From the NCBI RefSeq assembly GCF_000240165.1, contig NC_017586.1:1488001-1552000 (forward strand): DNA of 64,000 nt, written 5' to 3'. The position numbers and the translations under genes are program-made. This document shows, one piece after another, positions 32,424 to 41,204 of this stretch. Source of the stretch: Streptantibioticus cattleyicolor NRRL 8057 = DSM 46488. GTDB lineage: Bacteria > Actinomycetota > Actinomycetes > Streptomycetales > Streptomycetaceae. Position 1 is the stretch's first letter, and each line of letters opens with the position of its first letter. The notes beneath the pieces are model-generated. The model did not search any database. It had not been told where the DNA came from and saw only the letters and a program-made list of their open reading frames with translations.

Positions 32424-33065
32424 ATGACCGATCTTGCGGACGGGGAGCGCCTGACGGGGCCGACGCGGATCCTGCTCGCCGAGGACCAGGGGATGATGCG
32501 CGGCGCGCTGGCGCTCCTCCTCGGTCTGGAGGCGGACATGGAGGTCGTCGCGCAGGTGGGGGACGGGGACGCGATCGTGCCCACGGCCCGCCGGCTGTGC
32601 CCCGACGTGGCGCTGTTGGACATCGAGTTGCCCGGGCGCAACGGGCTGGACGCCGCCGCCGAGCTGCGCGAGGCGGTGCCCGGGTGCCGGGTGCTGATCC
32701 TGACCACGTTCGGTCGCCCGGGGTATCTGCGCCGGGCGATGGAGGCCGGCGCCGCGGGGTTCATGGTCAAGGACGGTCCGGTGGAGGAACTGGCGGCGGC
32801 GGTGCGGCGGGTGCTGGCCGGCGAACGCGTGGTGGACCCCACGCTGGCCGCGGCGGCGCTGAGCGCCGGCCCCAACCCGCTGACCGGGCGGGAACGGGAC
32901 GTCCTCGCCGCCGCCGCGGACGGCGCGACCGTCGCCGACGTCTCGGCCCGCCTCGGCCTGTCGCAGTCCACCGTGCGCAACTACCTGTCCGCCGCGATCG
33001 GCAAGACCGGCACCCGCAACCGGATGGAAGCCGTCCGCGCCGCCCGCGCCAACGGCTGGCTGTGA
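32424..33065 (+). CDS. NarL/DesR-family response regulator
   Basis: A 213-aa protein. The receiver has TRILLAEDQGMMRGAL (acidic pair), the phospho-acceptor Asp in VALLDIELPGRNGLD and Lys in FMVKDGP. A LuxR-type HTH follows: LTGRERDVLAAAADGATVADVSARLG and STVRNYLSAAIGKTG. It is almost certainly the partner of the histidine kinase at 28960 even though about 2.2 kb of other genes intervene. The next gene, an MFS exporter, is convergent 7 bp downstream. Confidence 0.93.
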   Translation: MTDLADGERLTGPTRILLAEDQGMMRGALALLLGLEADMEVVAQVGDGDAIVPTARRLCPDVALLDIELPGRNGLDAAAELREAVPGCRVLILTTFGRPGYLRRAMEAGAAGFMVKDGPVEELAAAVRRVLAGERVVDPTLAAAALSAGPNPLTGRERDVLAAAADGATVADVSARLGLSQSTVRNYLSAAIGKTGTRNRMEAVRAARANGWL

Positions 33066-33072
33066 ACCCCGG

Positions 33073-34518
33073 TCACGCCTCGGCCGGCTGGGCGGTGCGC
33101 TTGACGCGCGGCAGGGTGGTGAGGACGAGCACGGTGGCGACGAGGACGAAGCCGGCCGCCACCAGGTAGACGCGGCCGTATCCGGCGGAGAGGGCGGCCG
33201 GGTCGGTGGCGGTGCCGATGCGGTCGGCGGCCACCGTGGTCAGGACGGTCAGGCCGAGGGCGCCGCCGATCTGCCGGGAGGTGTTGACCAGCCCGGAGAC
33301 GAGCCCGGCCTCGGCGGGGCCGGCCCCGGAGGTGGCGGCGGCGGCCAGCGGGGTCATCAGCAGCCCCGCGCCGAAGGACATCACGATCGCGGGGCCCAGG
33401 ATCGTCCCGGTGAAGGTGCCGTCCGCGGAGAGCCGGCTCACCCAGGCGAACCCGGCCGCCTCCAGCACCGCGCCCACCGCGGCCAGCGTCCGGCCGTCGA
33501 ACCGGGTCATCAGCCGCGGGGCCAGCGTGGAGCCGGCCACGATCGACAGCGAGAACGGCAGGAAGGCGAGACCGGCCCGCAACGGGCTGTAGTGGAGCAC
33601 GTTCTGCAGGTAGAGCGACATGAAGTACCACATCGAGAACATCGCGGCGCCGCACACCAGCATCACCGCGTTCCCCGCCGACACCGAGCGCACCCGGAAC
33701 AGGGCGAGCGGCATCAGCGGTTCACGGGTACGGGACTCCACGACGCCGAAGAGCACCAGCACCGCCACCCCGCCGAGCAGCGGCAGCAGGGCGCCGGCGG
33801 AGCCCCAGCCGCGTTCCCCGGTCTGCACGATGCCGTACGCCAGGGCGGCCACGCCGCCGGTGACCAGGACGGCCCCGGGTATGTCGAGCCGGCGGGCGGC
33901 GGCGGACCGGGACTCGGCGAGGCGCAGCGCGCTGAGGACCAGCACCAGGGCCCCGATCGGCACGTTGACCAGCAGCACCCAGCGCCACGACAGGTAGTCG
34001 GTGAGGACGCCGCCGACCAGGCCGCCGGCCGCGCCGCCGCCGGCCCCGACCGCCGTCCAGGTGCCGATGGCCCGGGTGCGGGCCGGGCCGGCCGGGAAGG
34101 AGGTGGTGAGGATGGTCAAGGTGGCCGGGGAGAGCACGGCGGCGCCCAGGCCCTGCACCGCGCGGGCGGTGAGCAGCTGCCACGGCTGGTGGGAGAGGCC
34201 GCCGGCCAGGCTGGCGAGGGTGAACAGGGACAGGCCGGTGAGGAAGACCCGCTTGCGGCCGAAGAGGTCGGCGGCCCGGCCGCCCAGCAGCAGGAACCCG
34301 GCGAAGGTGAGCGCGTAGGCGTTGACCACCCATTGCAGCCCGGTGGCGCTCAGCCCGAGGGTGGTGCGTATCGCGGGCAGCGCGACGTTGACCACGGAGA
34401 CGTCGAGGACCACGAGGAACTGCCCGGCGCAGGCGGCGACCAGGACCGCCCACGCCGGAGGGGTGCCACCGGAACGTACGGCGGGTCGTCGGCTCTGCTG
34501 CTCGGTGAGGTCGGTCAT
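33073..34518 (-). CDS. DHA2-family (EmrB/QacA) MFS drug transporter
   Basis: A 481-aa membrane protein with about 14 predicted helices. Signatures are FLVVLDVSVVNVALPAI (motif D1), GGRAADLFGRKRVFL (motif A) and a motif C-like GGGAAGGLVGGVLTD. Such proton-driven exporters remove cationic drugs or antibiotics. It starts at ATG 34518. No regulator sits next to it. Confidence 0.9.
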   Translation of the reverse strand: MTDLTEQQSRRPAVRSGGTPPAWAVLVAACAGQFLVVLDVSVVNVALPAIRTTLGLSATGLQWVVNAYALTFAGFLLLGGRAADLFGRKRVFLTGLSLFTLASLAGGLSHQPWQLLTARAVQGLGAAVLSPATLTILTTSFPAGPARTRAIGTWTAVGAGGGAAGGLVGGVLTDYLSWRWVLLVNVPIGALVLVLSALRLAESRSAAARRLDIPGAVLVTGGVAALAYGIVQTGERGWGSAGALLPLLGGVAVLVLFGVVESRTREPLMPLALFRVRSVSAGNAVMLVCGAAMFSMWYFMSLYLQNVLHYSPLRAGLAFLPFSLSIVAGSTLAPRLMTRFDGRTLAAVGAVLEAAGFAWVSRLSADGTFTGTILGPAIVMSFGAGLLMTPLAAAATSGAGPAEAGLVSGLVNTSRQIGGALGLTVLTTVAADRIGTATDPAALSAGYGRVYLVAAGFVLVATVLVLTTLPRVKRTAQPAEA

Positions 34519-34728
34519 GCTCCCATGGTCTCGTCGGTCGCGTGTGCGACGCATCGGTTTTTGGAAGGAAGACCCGGCGTACCGGTCCTAGGACGCGCGA
34601 CGTACCCGGGCCGACGCCGCCCGCCCCGAACCTGATGACGCGTCAGCCACGTGCCCCACCCGTCGCCCCGTGCGCCGCGGTAGGGCACGATGGGCCGCAC
34701 ATCGACGACCGGAGAGGCGGCAGTACGT

Positions 34729-35403
34729 ATGACCCAGGCACCGGTGCCGACGCGAGCGGGGACGGGGGCACGGCCGGACGAGGCCGTGCTGGCGGCCTTC
34801 GAGGCGGCCAAGGGGTTCATGCCCGTGGACGAGGGGCTGGCGCTGTACGCGGCGGCGGTGACGGCGGGGCGGCTGGGGCTGCCGCTGCTGGAGGTCGGCA
34901 CGTACTGCGGGCGCTCCACCATCCTGCTGGCCGCCGCCGCGCGGGAGGCCGGGGTGAGCGCGGTCACCGTGGACCACCACCGCGGCAGCGAGGAGCAGCA
35001 GCCCGGCTGGGAGTACCACGACCCCGGGCTGGTCGACCCGGAGGTCGGGCTGATGGACACGCTGCCCTCGTTCCGCCGCACCCTGCACGCGGCCGGCCTG
35101 GAGGACCAGGTGATCGCGCTGGTCGGCCGCTCCCCCCGGGCCGCCGCGCTCTGGGCCGCCCCGCTCGGCCTGGTCTTCATCGACGGCGGCCACACCGACG
35201 AACACGCCACCGCCGACTACGAGGGGTGGACCCCGCACCTGGCCGACGGCGGCCTCCTCGTCATCCACGACGTCTTCCCCGACCCCGCCGACGGCGGCCA
35301 GGCCCCCTACCGCGTCTACCTCCGCGCCCTGGACTCCGGCCGCTTCGAAGAGCTCTCCGTCACCGGCTCACTCCGCGTCCTGCGCCGCACCCCGCCCCGC
35401 TGA
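34729..35403 (+). CDS. Class I SAM-dependent methyltransferase
   Basis: A 224-aa protein. The SAM-binding region is LLEVGTYCGRSTILLAAAARE, with the acidic end of strand 2 in AVTVDHH and the catalytic-domain pattern LVFIDGGHTDEHATADYEGW and LLVIHDVFPDP. This resembles the Methyltransf_24/CmcI-like O-methyltransferase group. Start ATG 34729 follows GGAGAGGCGG. It is a single gene; the substrate is unknown. Confidence 0.85.
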   Translation: MTQAPVPTRAGTGARPDEAVLAAFEAAKGFMPVDEGLALYAAAVTAGRLGLPLLEVGTYCGRSTILLAAAAREAGVSAVTVDHHRGSEEQQPGWEYHDPGLVDPEVGLMDTLPSFRRTLHAAGLEDQVIALVGRSPRAAALWAAPLGLVFIDGGHTDEHATADYEGWTPHLADGGLLVIHDVFPDPADGGQAPYRVYLRALDSGRFEELSVTGSLRVLRRTPPR

Positions 35404-35466
35404 CGCCTCCGGGCGGAGCCGCCCCGGGGCCGGGCACTCCGCGGGGCGGGAGGTAGCATCGCGGGG

Positions 35467-36369
35467 ATGTCCGGCGACAGCGGCGAACCGACGAGGGGCC
35501 CGCGCCGTGGCCCTGGCGGGGCGGCGGCGCTGGCGGTGGCGGCGTTGGTGCCGACGGGGTTCGCCGGGTGGCTGGTGTACCAGGCGGCGCAGGGGCACGC
35601 GCAAGGGCACCCGCACGCCGCACCGGCGCCGGTCCACACGCCGACGGCGTCCGCGTCCCGGCCCGTACCCTCCCCCACCGCCGCCGGCCGTCCGCTGGCC
35701 GGCAAGGTGGTCGTGCTGGACCCGGGCCACAACAACGGCAACCAGTTCCACACGGTCGAGATCGACCGCCAGGTCGACATCGGTACCAACCGCAAGGAAT
35801 GCGACACCACGGGCACCTCCACCGACGCCGGTTACCCGGAGGCGTCCTTCACCCTGGACGTCTCGCGGCGGGTGCGGACGCTGCTGACCGCGCTGGGCGC
35901 CAAGGTGGAGCTGACCCAGGACGGCGACCGGGCGTGGGGGCCGTGCGTGGACGAGCGGGCCCGGATCGCCAACGAGGCGCACGCCGACGCGAGCGTGTCG
36001 GTGCACGCGGACGGCGGCCCGGCGGACGGCCGGGGCTTCCATGTGATCATGCCCGCGCCGGTGCGCGCCGGGGCGGCCGACACCACCGGCATCGCGGCCC
36101 CGTCGCGCCGGCTGGGACTGGCGGTGCGTTCCCGTTTCGCGGCCGACACCGGCACCTCGTACGCCGACTACCTCGGCGGCGGCAGCGGGATGACGGTCCG
36201 CGACGACCTCGGCGGGCTCAACCTGTCGAAGGTCCCCAAGGTCTTCGTCGAGTGCGGGAACATGCGCAACGCGCGGGACGCGGCGCTGCTGACCGATCCG
36301 GCGTGGCGGCAGCGGGCCGCCCGGGGCATCTCGGACGGGATCGCCGCTTTTCTCCAGGGCCGCGGCTGA
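35467..36369 (+). CDS. N-acetylmuramoyl-L-alanine amidase (Amidase_3)
   Basis: A 300-aa exported enzyme. A basic N-terminus and a hydrophobic segment (AALAVAALVPTGFAGWLVY) form a signal anchor, followed by a Pro/Ala/Thr linker. The catalytic zinc residues lie in VVLDPGHNNGNQ (His), YPEASFTLD (Glu), SVSVHADGG (His) and KVFVECGNM (Glu). It is similar in layout to mycobacterial Rv3717 (Ami1), which cleaves peptidoglycan stem peptides and helps separate cells. Confidence 0.9.
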   Translation: MSGDSGEPTRGPRRGPGGAAALAVAALVPTGFAGWLVYQAAQGHAQGHPHAAPAPVHTPTASASRPVPSPTAAGRPLAGKVVVLDPGHNNGNQFHTVEIDRQVDIGTNRKECDTTGTSTDAGYPEASFTLDVSRRVRTLLTALGAKVELTQDGDRAWGPCVDERARIANEAHADASVSVHADGGPADGRGFHVIMPAPVRAGAADTTGIAAPSRRLGLAVRSRFAADTGTSYADYLGGGSGMTVRDDLGGLNLSKVPKVFVECGNMRNARDAALLTDPAWRQRAARGISDGIAAFLQGRG

Positions 36370-36531
36370 CGTTCGCGCCCCGCGAGCGCCCCCCGCACGT
36401 CAACCCGGGTCACCCGATCGAGTAAGCCCCCGTACCATGGGGCCCGCCCCCGCGCTCCTACCGCCGTGCGGAGCCGGCCCAGGCCACCGCCGCCGGCGAC
36501 GAACCACCACACCGACGAAGAGGACCACCAC

Positions 36532-37338
36532 GTGAACATCCGCTCCCTCACCCGAGGAGACGGCGGGGTGATCGGTGCAGCGGTGCTGCTGCTGATCGCG
36601 TCCTTCCTGCCGTACTTCTCCATCGACCAGTGCAACACCTCCGACTGCTCGGTCAGCGGCTGGAGCCCGGCGCTCTACCCGCTGCTGCCGGCCGTGACGC
36701 TGGCCGGGCTGATCGCCGCGGCGTTCCTGATCGCCGCCCGCGCGCTGCCGGAGGACCGCCGGCTGCTGGGGATATCGCTGCCGTACTGGGGCACCGTGAC
36801 CGCGGTGGTCACCGCCTGGTCGGCGATCTGGTCGCTCTTCGGCGACCTCGCCTACGACCCGCACGGGCAGGGGTTCAACAAGCAGGTGAGCCTGGGCATC
36901 GGCGCCTACCTGGGGCTGGTGGCGGCGCTGGCGCTGGCCGCGCTGTCGGTGCTCTCGCGTACCGCGCCGGCCCTGAAGGCGCCGCTGCTGCCGGCCGCCA
37001 AGCCGGCGCCGCAGCAGTACACGGGGCAGCCGTACGGGGCCTCGCCGGCCGCCGGTTACGGCTATCCGGCGGCGGGTCAGCCGGGGTACGCGGCGGCGCC
37101 GCAGGCGGGCGGACCGGGCGCGGCGGGGGCGCCCGAGCCGGAGTTCGCGCCGTTCTGGTTCGCCGTGCCGGTGACCCGGCCGCTGTACTCGGAGGACGGT
37201 TCTCCGGTGCCGATCGACGAGTTGGCGCCGGGCACCTGGTACCTGGCGGTGGAGCAGCGGGGTTCGGCGCTGGTGGCGCAGACCCAGACCGGGCGCCGCG
37301 GGGTGCTCCAGGACACCTCGGGCATCCAGCGCGGCTGA
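36532..37338 (+). CDS. Membrane protein with proline/glycine/tyrosine-rich tail
   Basis: A 268-aa protein from GTG 36532 (GAGGA upstream). Four hydrophobic helices lie in residues 15-145. Then comes a Gln/Pro/Tyr/Gly repeat region (QQYTGQPYGASPAAGYGYPA), and a small globular end FWFAVPVTRPLYSEDG...ELAPGTWYLAVEQRG. This layout matches Streptomyces proteins annotated DUF5336-like. Its function is unknown. A terminator follows directly. Confidence 0.7.
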   Translation: MNIRSLTRGDGGVIGAAVLLLIASFLPYFSIDQCNTSDCSVSGWSPALYPLLPAVTLAGLIAAAFLIAARALPEDRRLLGISLPYWGTVTAVVTAWSAIWSLFGDLAYDPHGQGFNKQVSLGIGAYLGLVAALALAALSVLSRTAPALKAPLLPAAKPAPQQYTGQPYGASPAAGYGYPAAGQPGYAAAPQAGGPGAAGAPEPEFAPFWFAVPVTRPLYSEDGSPVPIDELAPGTWYLAVEQRGSALVAQTQTGRRGVLQDTSGIQRG

Positions 37339-37353
37339 ACCGCCGTACCGTAC

Positions 37354-37384
37354 GGGCCCCTTCCGCACCACGCGGAGGGGGCCC
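37354..37384. terminator. Hairpin terminator
   Basis: GGGCCCCTTCCGC pairs with GCGGAGGGGGCCC (13 bp with one T-G wobble) around a 5-nt loop, 16 bp after the membrane protein gene. Confidence 0.8.
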
Positions 37385-37393
37385 TACGCTTAC

Positions 37394-37408
37394 CTGACGG
37401 TACGTCAG
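37394..37408. promoter_or_regulatory. CTGACGGTACGTCAG operator candidate
   Basis: A near-palindrome with perfect CTGAC/GTCAG arms, 20-35 bp before the LLM oxidoreductase start. It is related to the sites at 28824 and 53641. Confidence 0.5.
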
Positions 37409-37428
37409 ATTCAGGGGCGGTGGACGCG

Positions 37429-38439
37429 ATGCGGCTGGGGCTGGCGCTGGGGTACTGGGGGCGGGGCCCGGACCCCGGGCACGTGGCGCTCGCGGTGGAG
37501 GCCGAACGCCTCGGCTACCACTCGGTGTGGACCGCGGAGTCCTGGGGCTCGGACGCCTTCACCCCGCTGACCTGGATCGCGGCCCGTACCAGCCGCATCC
37601 TGCTGGGCACCGCGGTGGCCCAGATGGCCGCCCGCGCCCCGGCCGCCACCGCCATGCACGCGCTCACCCTGGACCATCTGTCCGGCGGGCGGATGCTGCT
37701 GGGGCTGGGGCTGTCCGGCCCGCAGGTTGTCGAGGGGTGGTACGGACGCCCGTTCCCGGCCAGCCCGCTGACCGCGACCCGCGAGTACGTGGCCGTGGTC
37801 CGCCAGGTGCTGCGCCGCGAGGCCCCGGTGGAGCTGGCCGGGGAGTACCACCCGCTGCCGTACCGGGGGCCGGACGCCACCGGGCTCGGCCGGCCGCTCA
37901 AGGCGATCACCCATCCGCTCCGCCCCGGTCTGCCGGTGCTGCTCGGCGCCGAGGGCCCGCGCAACGTCGCCCAGGCCGCCCGGATCGCCGACGGCTGGTT
38001 GCCGTTGTACTGGTCGCCGGAGCGCGCCGGGCTCTTCGCCGACGCGCTGGCGGCGGCGGAACCGGGCTTCATGGTGGCCCCGCTGGTCCGCGCGGCGGTC
38101 TGCGACAACCCGGCGCAGGGGCTGGCCCCGGTCAAGGCGATGCTGGGGTTCTACATCGGCGGCATGGGCGCCGCGTCGCGCAACTTCCACGCCGATCTGA
38201 TGGCCCGGATGGGATACCCGGAGCAGGCGCGGGAGATCCGGCGGCTCTTCCTGGCCGGGCGGCGGGCGGAGGCGGTGGCGGCGGTGCCGGACGCCTTCGC
38301 CGACGAGATCTCGCTGGTCGGGCCACGCGAGCGGATCGCCGAGCGGCTGGCCGCCTGGCGCGCCGGCCCGGTGACCGATCTGCTGGTCACCGCGCCGGAC
38401 GCGGACACCCTGCGGGTGCTGGCCGAACTGGTGCTGTGA
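37429..38439 (+). CDS. LLM-class F420-dependent oxidoreductase
   Basis: A 336-aa luciferase-like TIM-barrel protein. It starts MRLGLALGYWGRGPDPGHV and contains LGYHSVWTAESWGSDAFTPLTW, ILLGTAVAQMAARAPAATAM, HLSGGRMLLGLGLSGPQVVEGWYG and GADGWLPL-type blocks of the F420 subfamily (TIGR03559-like). ATG 37429 was preferred; GTG 37420 is also in frame and would add three residues. The enzyme would oxidise or reduce an unknown substrate with coenzyme F420. Confidence 0.9.
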   Translation: MRLGLALGYWGRGPDPGHVALAVEAERLGYHSVWTAESWGSDAFTPLTWIAARTSRILLGTAVAQMAARAPAATAMHALTLDHLSGGRMLLGLGLSGPQVVEGWYGRPFPASPLTATREYVAVVRQVLRREAPVELAGEYHPLPYRGPDATGLGRPLKAITHPLRPGLPVLLGAEGPRNVAQAARIADGWLPLYWSPERAGLFADALAAAEPGFMVAPLVRAAVCDNPAQGLAPVKAMLGFYIGGMGAASRNFHADLMARMGYPEQAREIRRLFLAGRRAEAVAAVPDAFADEISLVGPRERIAERLAAWRAGPVTDLLVTAPDADTLRVLAELVL

Positions 38440-38449
38440 GCCGGTTCGT

Positions 38450-39232
38450 TCAGAACGCGGTGTGCTCCAGCCAGTGGTCGAGCAGCGCCCGGTCGCCGAT
38501 GATCTCCAGCCGTTCGTGGTCCAGCGGGAGCCGGCGGTGGAAGGCGAGGAAGAGGTCGGTGAGCGGGGCACGCAACGCTACGTCGCCCTTGGCGTGCTCG
38601 CGGCGCCAGGTGATGCCCTGCGGGGTGCGTTCGACGACCCATTCGGCGTTCAGCTGGGCCGGGGCGTCGGTGGCGTGCAGGTGCAACCGCTCGCCGTCGC
38701 CGCGCAGTTCGGCCAGTTGCGGGCGGAACCGCAGGGCCGACTCGGACGCCATGAGCTCCAGCCACTCGTCGATGGCGTCGGCGGCGAGTTCGGCGGGGGC
38801 GTCGTAGGGGCGCTGGAGCGCGATGGCCGCGTCCGCCCGGTGCACCAGCGTCTCCAGCACCATCCGGCGGGACCAGAACGCGGTGGTGGGCACGCCCGCC
38901 CAGGACCACACCCGGGTGTCGGGGCCGGCCTCGCGCAGCGCGGCCACCAGCGGGGTGACCCCGTCGCCGAGCCATCGGGCCAGCCCCTCGGCGTCCTTCG
39001 GGGGCTCGTCGCCGGCCACCAGGTCGCGGCGGAGCGGCTCCTGCGCCCGGGTGGTCACCACCTGGGTGACCCAGCGGTGGACGCCGCCGAGGTGTCCGAT
39101 CAGTTCGGCCAGCGACCAGTCGGGGCAGGTCGGGACGTGGGCGCCGGGGTCGGCGTCCCGCAGGACCTCGCGCAGGCGGTCGGCCTCCGCGGTCAGCTGG
39201 GACAGGTAAGCGTCATGGTCGAGCACGGGCAC
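38450..39232 (-). CDS. Maleylpyruvate isomerase-like mycothiol-dependent protein
   Basis: A 260-aa protein from GTG 39232, which follows GGAGG. It has the MDMPI_N/DinB-type N-terminal helical bundle: LTAEADRLREVL, CPDWSLAELIGHLGGVHRWV and the metal-binding His in LVHRADAAIAL. The C-terminal SCP2-like MDMPI_C domain runs from FRPQLAELRGDGERLHLHAT. These proteins use mycothiol; the actual substrate is unknown. Convergent with the LLM oxidoreductase gene 10 bp away. Confidence 0.85.
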   Translation of the reverse strand: MPVLDHDAYLSQLTAEADRLREVLRDADPGAHVPTCPDWSLAELIGHLGGVHRWVTQVVTTRAQEPLRRDLVAGDEPPKDAEGLARWLGDGVTPLVAALREAGPDTRVWSWAGVPTTAFWSRRMVLETLVHRADAAIALQRPYDAPAELAADAIDEWLELMASESALRFRPQLAELRGDGERLHLHATDAPAQLNAEWVVERTPQGITWRREHAKGDVALRAPLTDLFLAFHRRLPLDHERLEIIGDRALLDHWLEHTAF

Positions 39233-39365
39233 CAGCGGCCTCCATGTCGTCTGCCGGCTGTCGTTCCGGCACACAGTAGCGGACCGGTCACTCCTCGGAC
39301 CGGTCCATCACGAACAGACGTTCGACAGCCTACCGCCGCGGACGATCCGGCGCGGGCCCCCGCGA

Positions 39366-40457
39366 TCAGCGGAGCTGCCCGGCCGCCCCGCCGCAGCAGC
39401 GGTCGGCGGGGCCGGTGAGGCCGACCGGGAGCCGGCCGCCCTCGAAGACCGCGGTGGTCGCCTCGTCACCGCCGAGCGCCGCCACCGCCAGCAGCAGCGC
39501 GCCCGCGGTCCAGGTGGTCTTCTCCTCCGGCCACACCGCGTCGTCGGCGAAGACGTACCCGGTCCAGTACATCCCGTCCTCGGCGCGCAGATGGCCGATG
39601 GAGCGCAGGATCTCCACCGCCCGGTCCGACTCGCCCATCGCCCACAGCGCCAGCGCCAGTTCGGCGCTCTCGCCGCCGGTCACCCACGGGTTGGGCAGCA
39701 CGCAGCGGGCGCCGAGGCCGGGCACCACGAACTCGTCCCAGCGGGACTCGATCCGGGCCTTGGCCGCCGGGCCGCGCAGCGCGCCGCCGAGCACCGGGTA
39801 GTACCAGTCCATCGAGTAGCGCCCCTTGTCCAGGAAGCGCTCGGGGTGATGGGTGATGGCGTGGCCCAGCGCGCCGGTGGCCAGCTCCCAGTCGGGCTGC
39901 GGGTCCTCGCGGTGCTCGGCGGCGGCCAGCGCGCAGCGCAGCGCCTGGTAGATGGAGGAGCACCCGGTCAGCAGCGCCTCGGCGGGCACGTCGCCGTCCT
40001 CCCCGCACCGCCAGGCGATCTGGCCGCCGGGCAGCGCGAGGGAGAGCACGAACTCGACGGCCGCGAAGACGTGCGGCCACATGGTGTCGAGGAACGCCTC
40101 GTCACCGGTGGACAGGTAGTGGTGCCAGACGCCGACCGCGATGTAGGCGCAGAAGTTGGACTCCCGGCCGCGGTCGGTCGGTTCGCCGTCGACGTAGGCG
40201 GCGTACCAGGAGCCGTCCGGGTTCTGGCGCTCCGCCAGCCAGCGGTAGGCCGCCGCGGCGCGCTCGTGCTCGCCGGCCGCGTCGAGCGCCATGGCCGCCT
40301 CGACGTGGTCCCACGGGTCGAGGTGGCCGCCGGTGAACCACGGTATGGAGCCGTCCGGACGCTGCGTCGCGGCGATCCCGGCGACCGTGCGGGCGGCCTG
40401 CTCCGCGGTGAGCACCCCCGGCAGGACGAGTCGCTCGGTGCGCCCCGGACTCGTCAC
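39366..40457 (-). CDS. Alpha/alpha-toroid (prenyltransferase-like) protein
   Basis: A 363-aa soluble protein from GTG 40457, which overlaps the methyltransferase stop (GTGA). Repeats such as IAATQRPDGSIPWF, WLAERQNPDGSWYA and the toroid helices around WDHVEAAMALDAAGEHE resemble squalene-cyclase/prenyltransferase and glycoside-hydrolase 15 barrels. A cyclase DxDD motif is not visible. It is the last gene of an operon with a glycosyltransferase and a methyltransferase, suggesting work on a glycosylated lipid or polymer. Confidence 0.75.
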   Translation of the reverse strand: MTSPGRTERLVLPGVLTAEQAARTVAGIAATQRPDGSIPWFTGGHLDPWDHVEAAMALDAAGEHERAAAAYRWLAERQNPDGSWYAAYVDGEPTDRGRESNFCAYIAVGVWHHYLSTGDEAFLDTMWPHVFAAVEFVLSLALPGGQIAWRCGEDGDVPAEALLTGCSSIYQALRCALAAAEHREDPQPDWELATGALGHAITHHPERFLDKGRYSMDWYYPVLGGALRGPAAKARIESRWDEFVVPGLGARCVLPNPWVTGGESAELALALWAMGESDRAVEILRSIGHLRAEDGMYWTGYVFADDAVWPEEKTTWTAGALLLAVAALGGDEATTAVFEGGRLPVGLTGPADRCCGGAAGQLR

Positions 40458-41191
40458 GGACGCACCTCGGCGCGCGGGGTGTGCGGCTTGGTGGCGTAGG
40501 CGACGAAGCTCTTGCCGATCAGCGGGTTGAGCGCGCGTTCGGCGACCCGGGTGACCAGCGGCTTCTTCATGATGTCCCACACCAGCAGCTTGTGGTACGC
40601 CTTCACCGGCAGCGCCTGGTCGTTGTCGACGCCGAAGGCGCACTTGAGCCACCAGTAGGGGCTGTGCAGCCCGTGCGCGTGGTGGGTGCCGTACGGGCGC
40701 AGCCCCGCCTCGCGCATCCGCTCCAGCAGTTCGTCGGCGCGGTAGATGCGGATGTGGCCGCCCTCGACCTCGTGGTAGGCGTCGGAGAGTGCCCAGCAGA
40801 CCTTCTCCGGGCCGTAACGGGGCACGGTGACCGCGATCCGGCCGCCGGGGCGCAACACCCGGACCATCTCGGCGAGCACCCCCTTGTCGTCCGGTATGTG
40901 CTCCATGACCTCGGAGATGATGACCACGTCGAAGCTCTCGTCGGGGAACGGCAGTTGGAGCGCGTCCCCCTCCATGGCGGTGGCGCTCGCCCCGGCGGGC
41001 GCCTCCCCGGCCTCCTTCATGGCCGCGAACCACTTGGCGACCTCGCGGATCTCGTCGCCGTCGCGGTCCAGGGCGACGACGTTCGCGCCGCGCCGGTAGC
41101 ACTCGAAGGCATGGCGCCCGGCACCGCATCCGAGGTCGAGCACCCGGTCGCCGGGGGCGAGCGGGAAGCGGGAGAAGTCGACGGTCAGCAC
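40454..41191 (-). CDS. Class I SAM methyltransferase (UbiE-like)
   Basis: A 245-aa protein from GTG 41191. SAM-binding motif I is DRVLDLGCGAGRHAFECY, motif II ANVVALDRD, motif III SFDVVIISEVMEHIPDDKG and then LRPGGRIAVTVPRYGPE. It lies between a GT4 glycosyltransferase and a toroid protein with a GTGA overlap to the latter, so the three probably modify one product. The substrate is unknown. Confidence 0.9.
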   Translation of the reverse strand: MLTVDFSRFPLAPGDRVLDLGCGAGRHAFECYRRGANVVALDRDGDEIREVAKWFAAMKEAGEAPAGASATAMEGDALQLPFPDESFDVVIISEVMEHIPDDKGVLAEMVRVLRPGGRIAVTVPRYGPEKVCWALSDAYHEVEGGHIRIYRADELLERMREAGLRPYGTHHAHGLHSPYWWLKCAFGVDNDQALPVKAYHKLLVWDIMKKPLVTRVAERALNPLIGKSFVAYATKPHTPRAEVRP

Positions 41192-41204
41192 GTGGACTCA
41201 GCTT

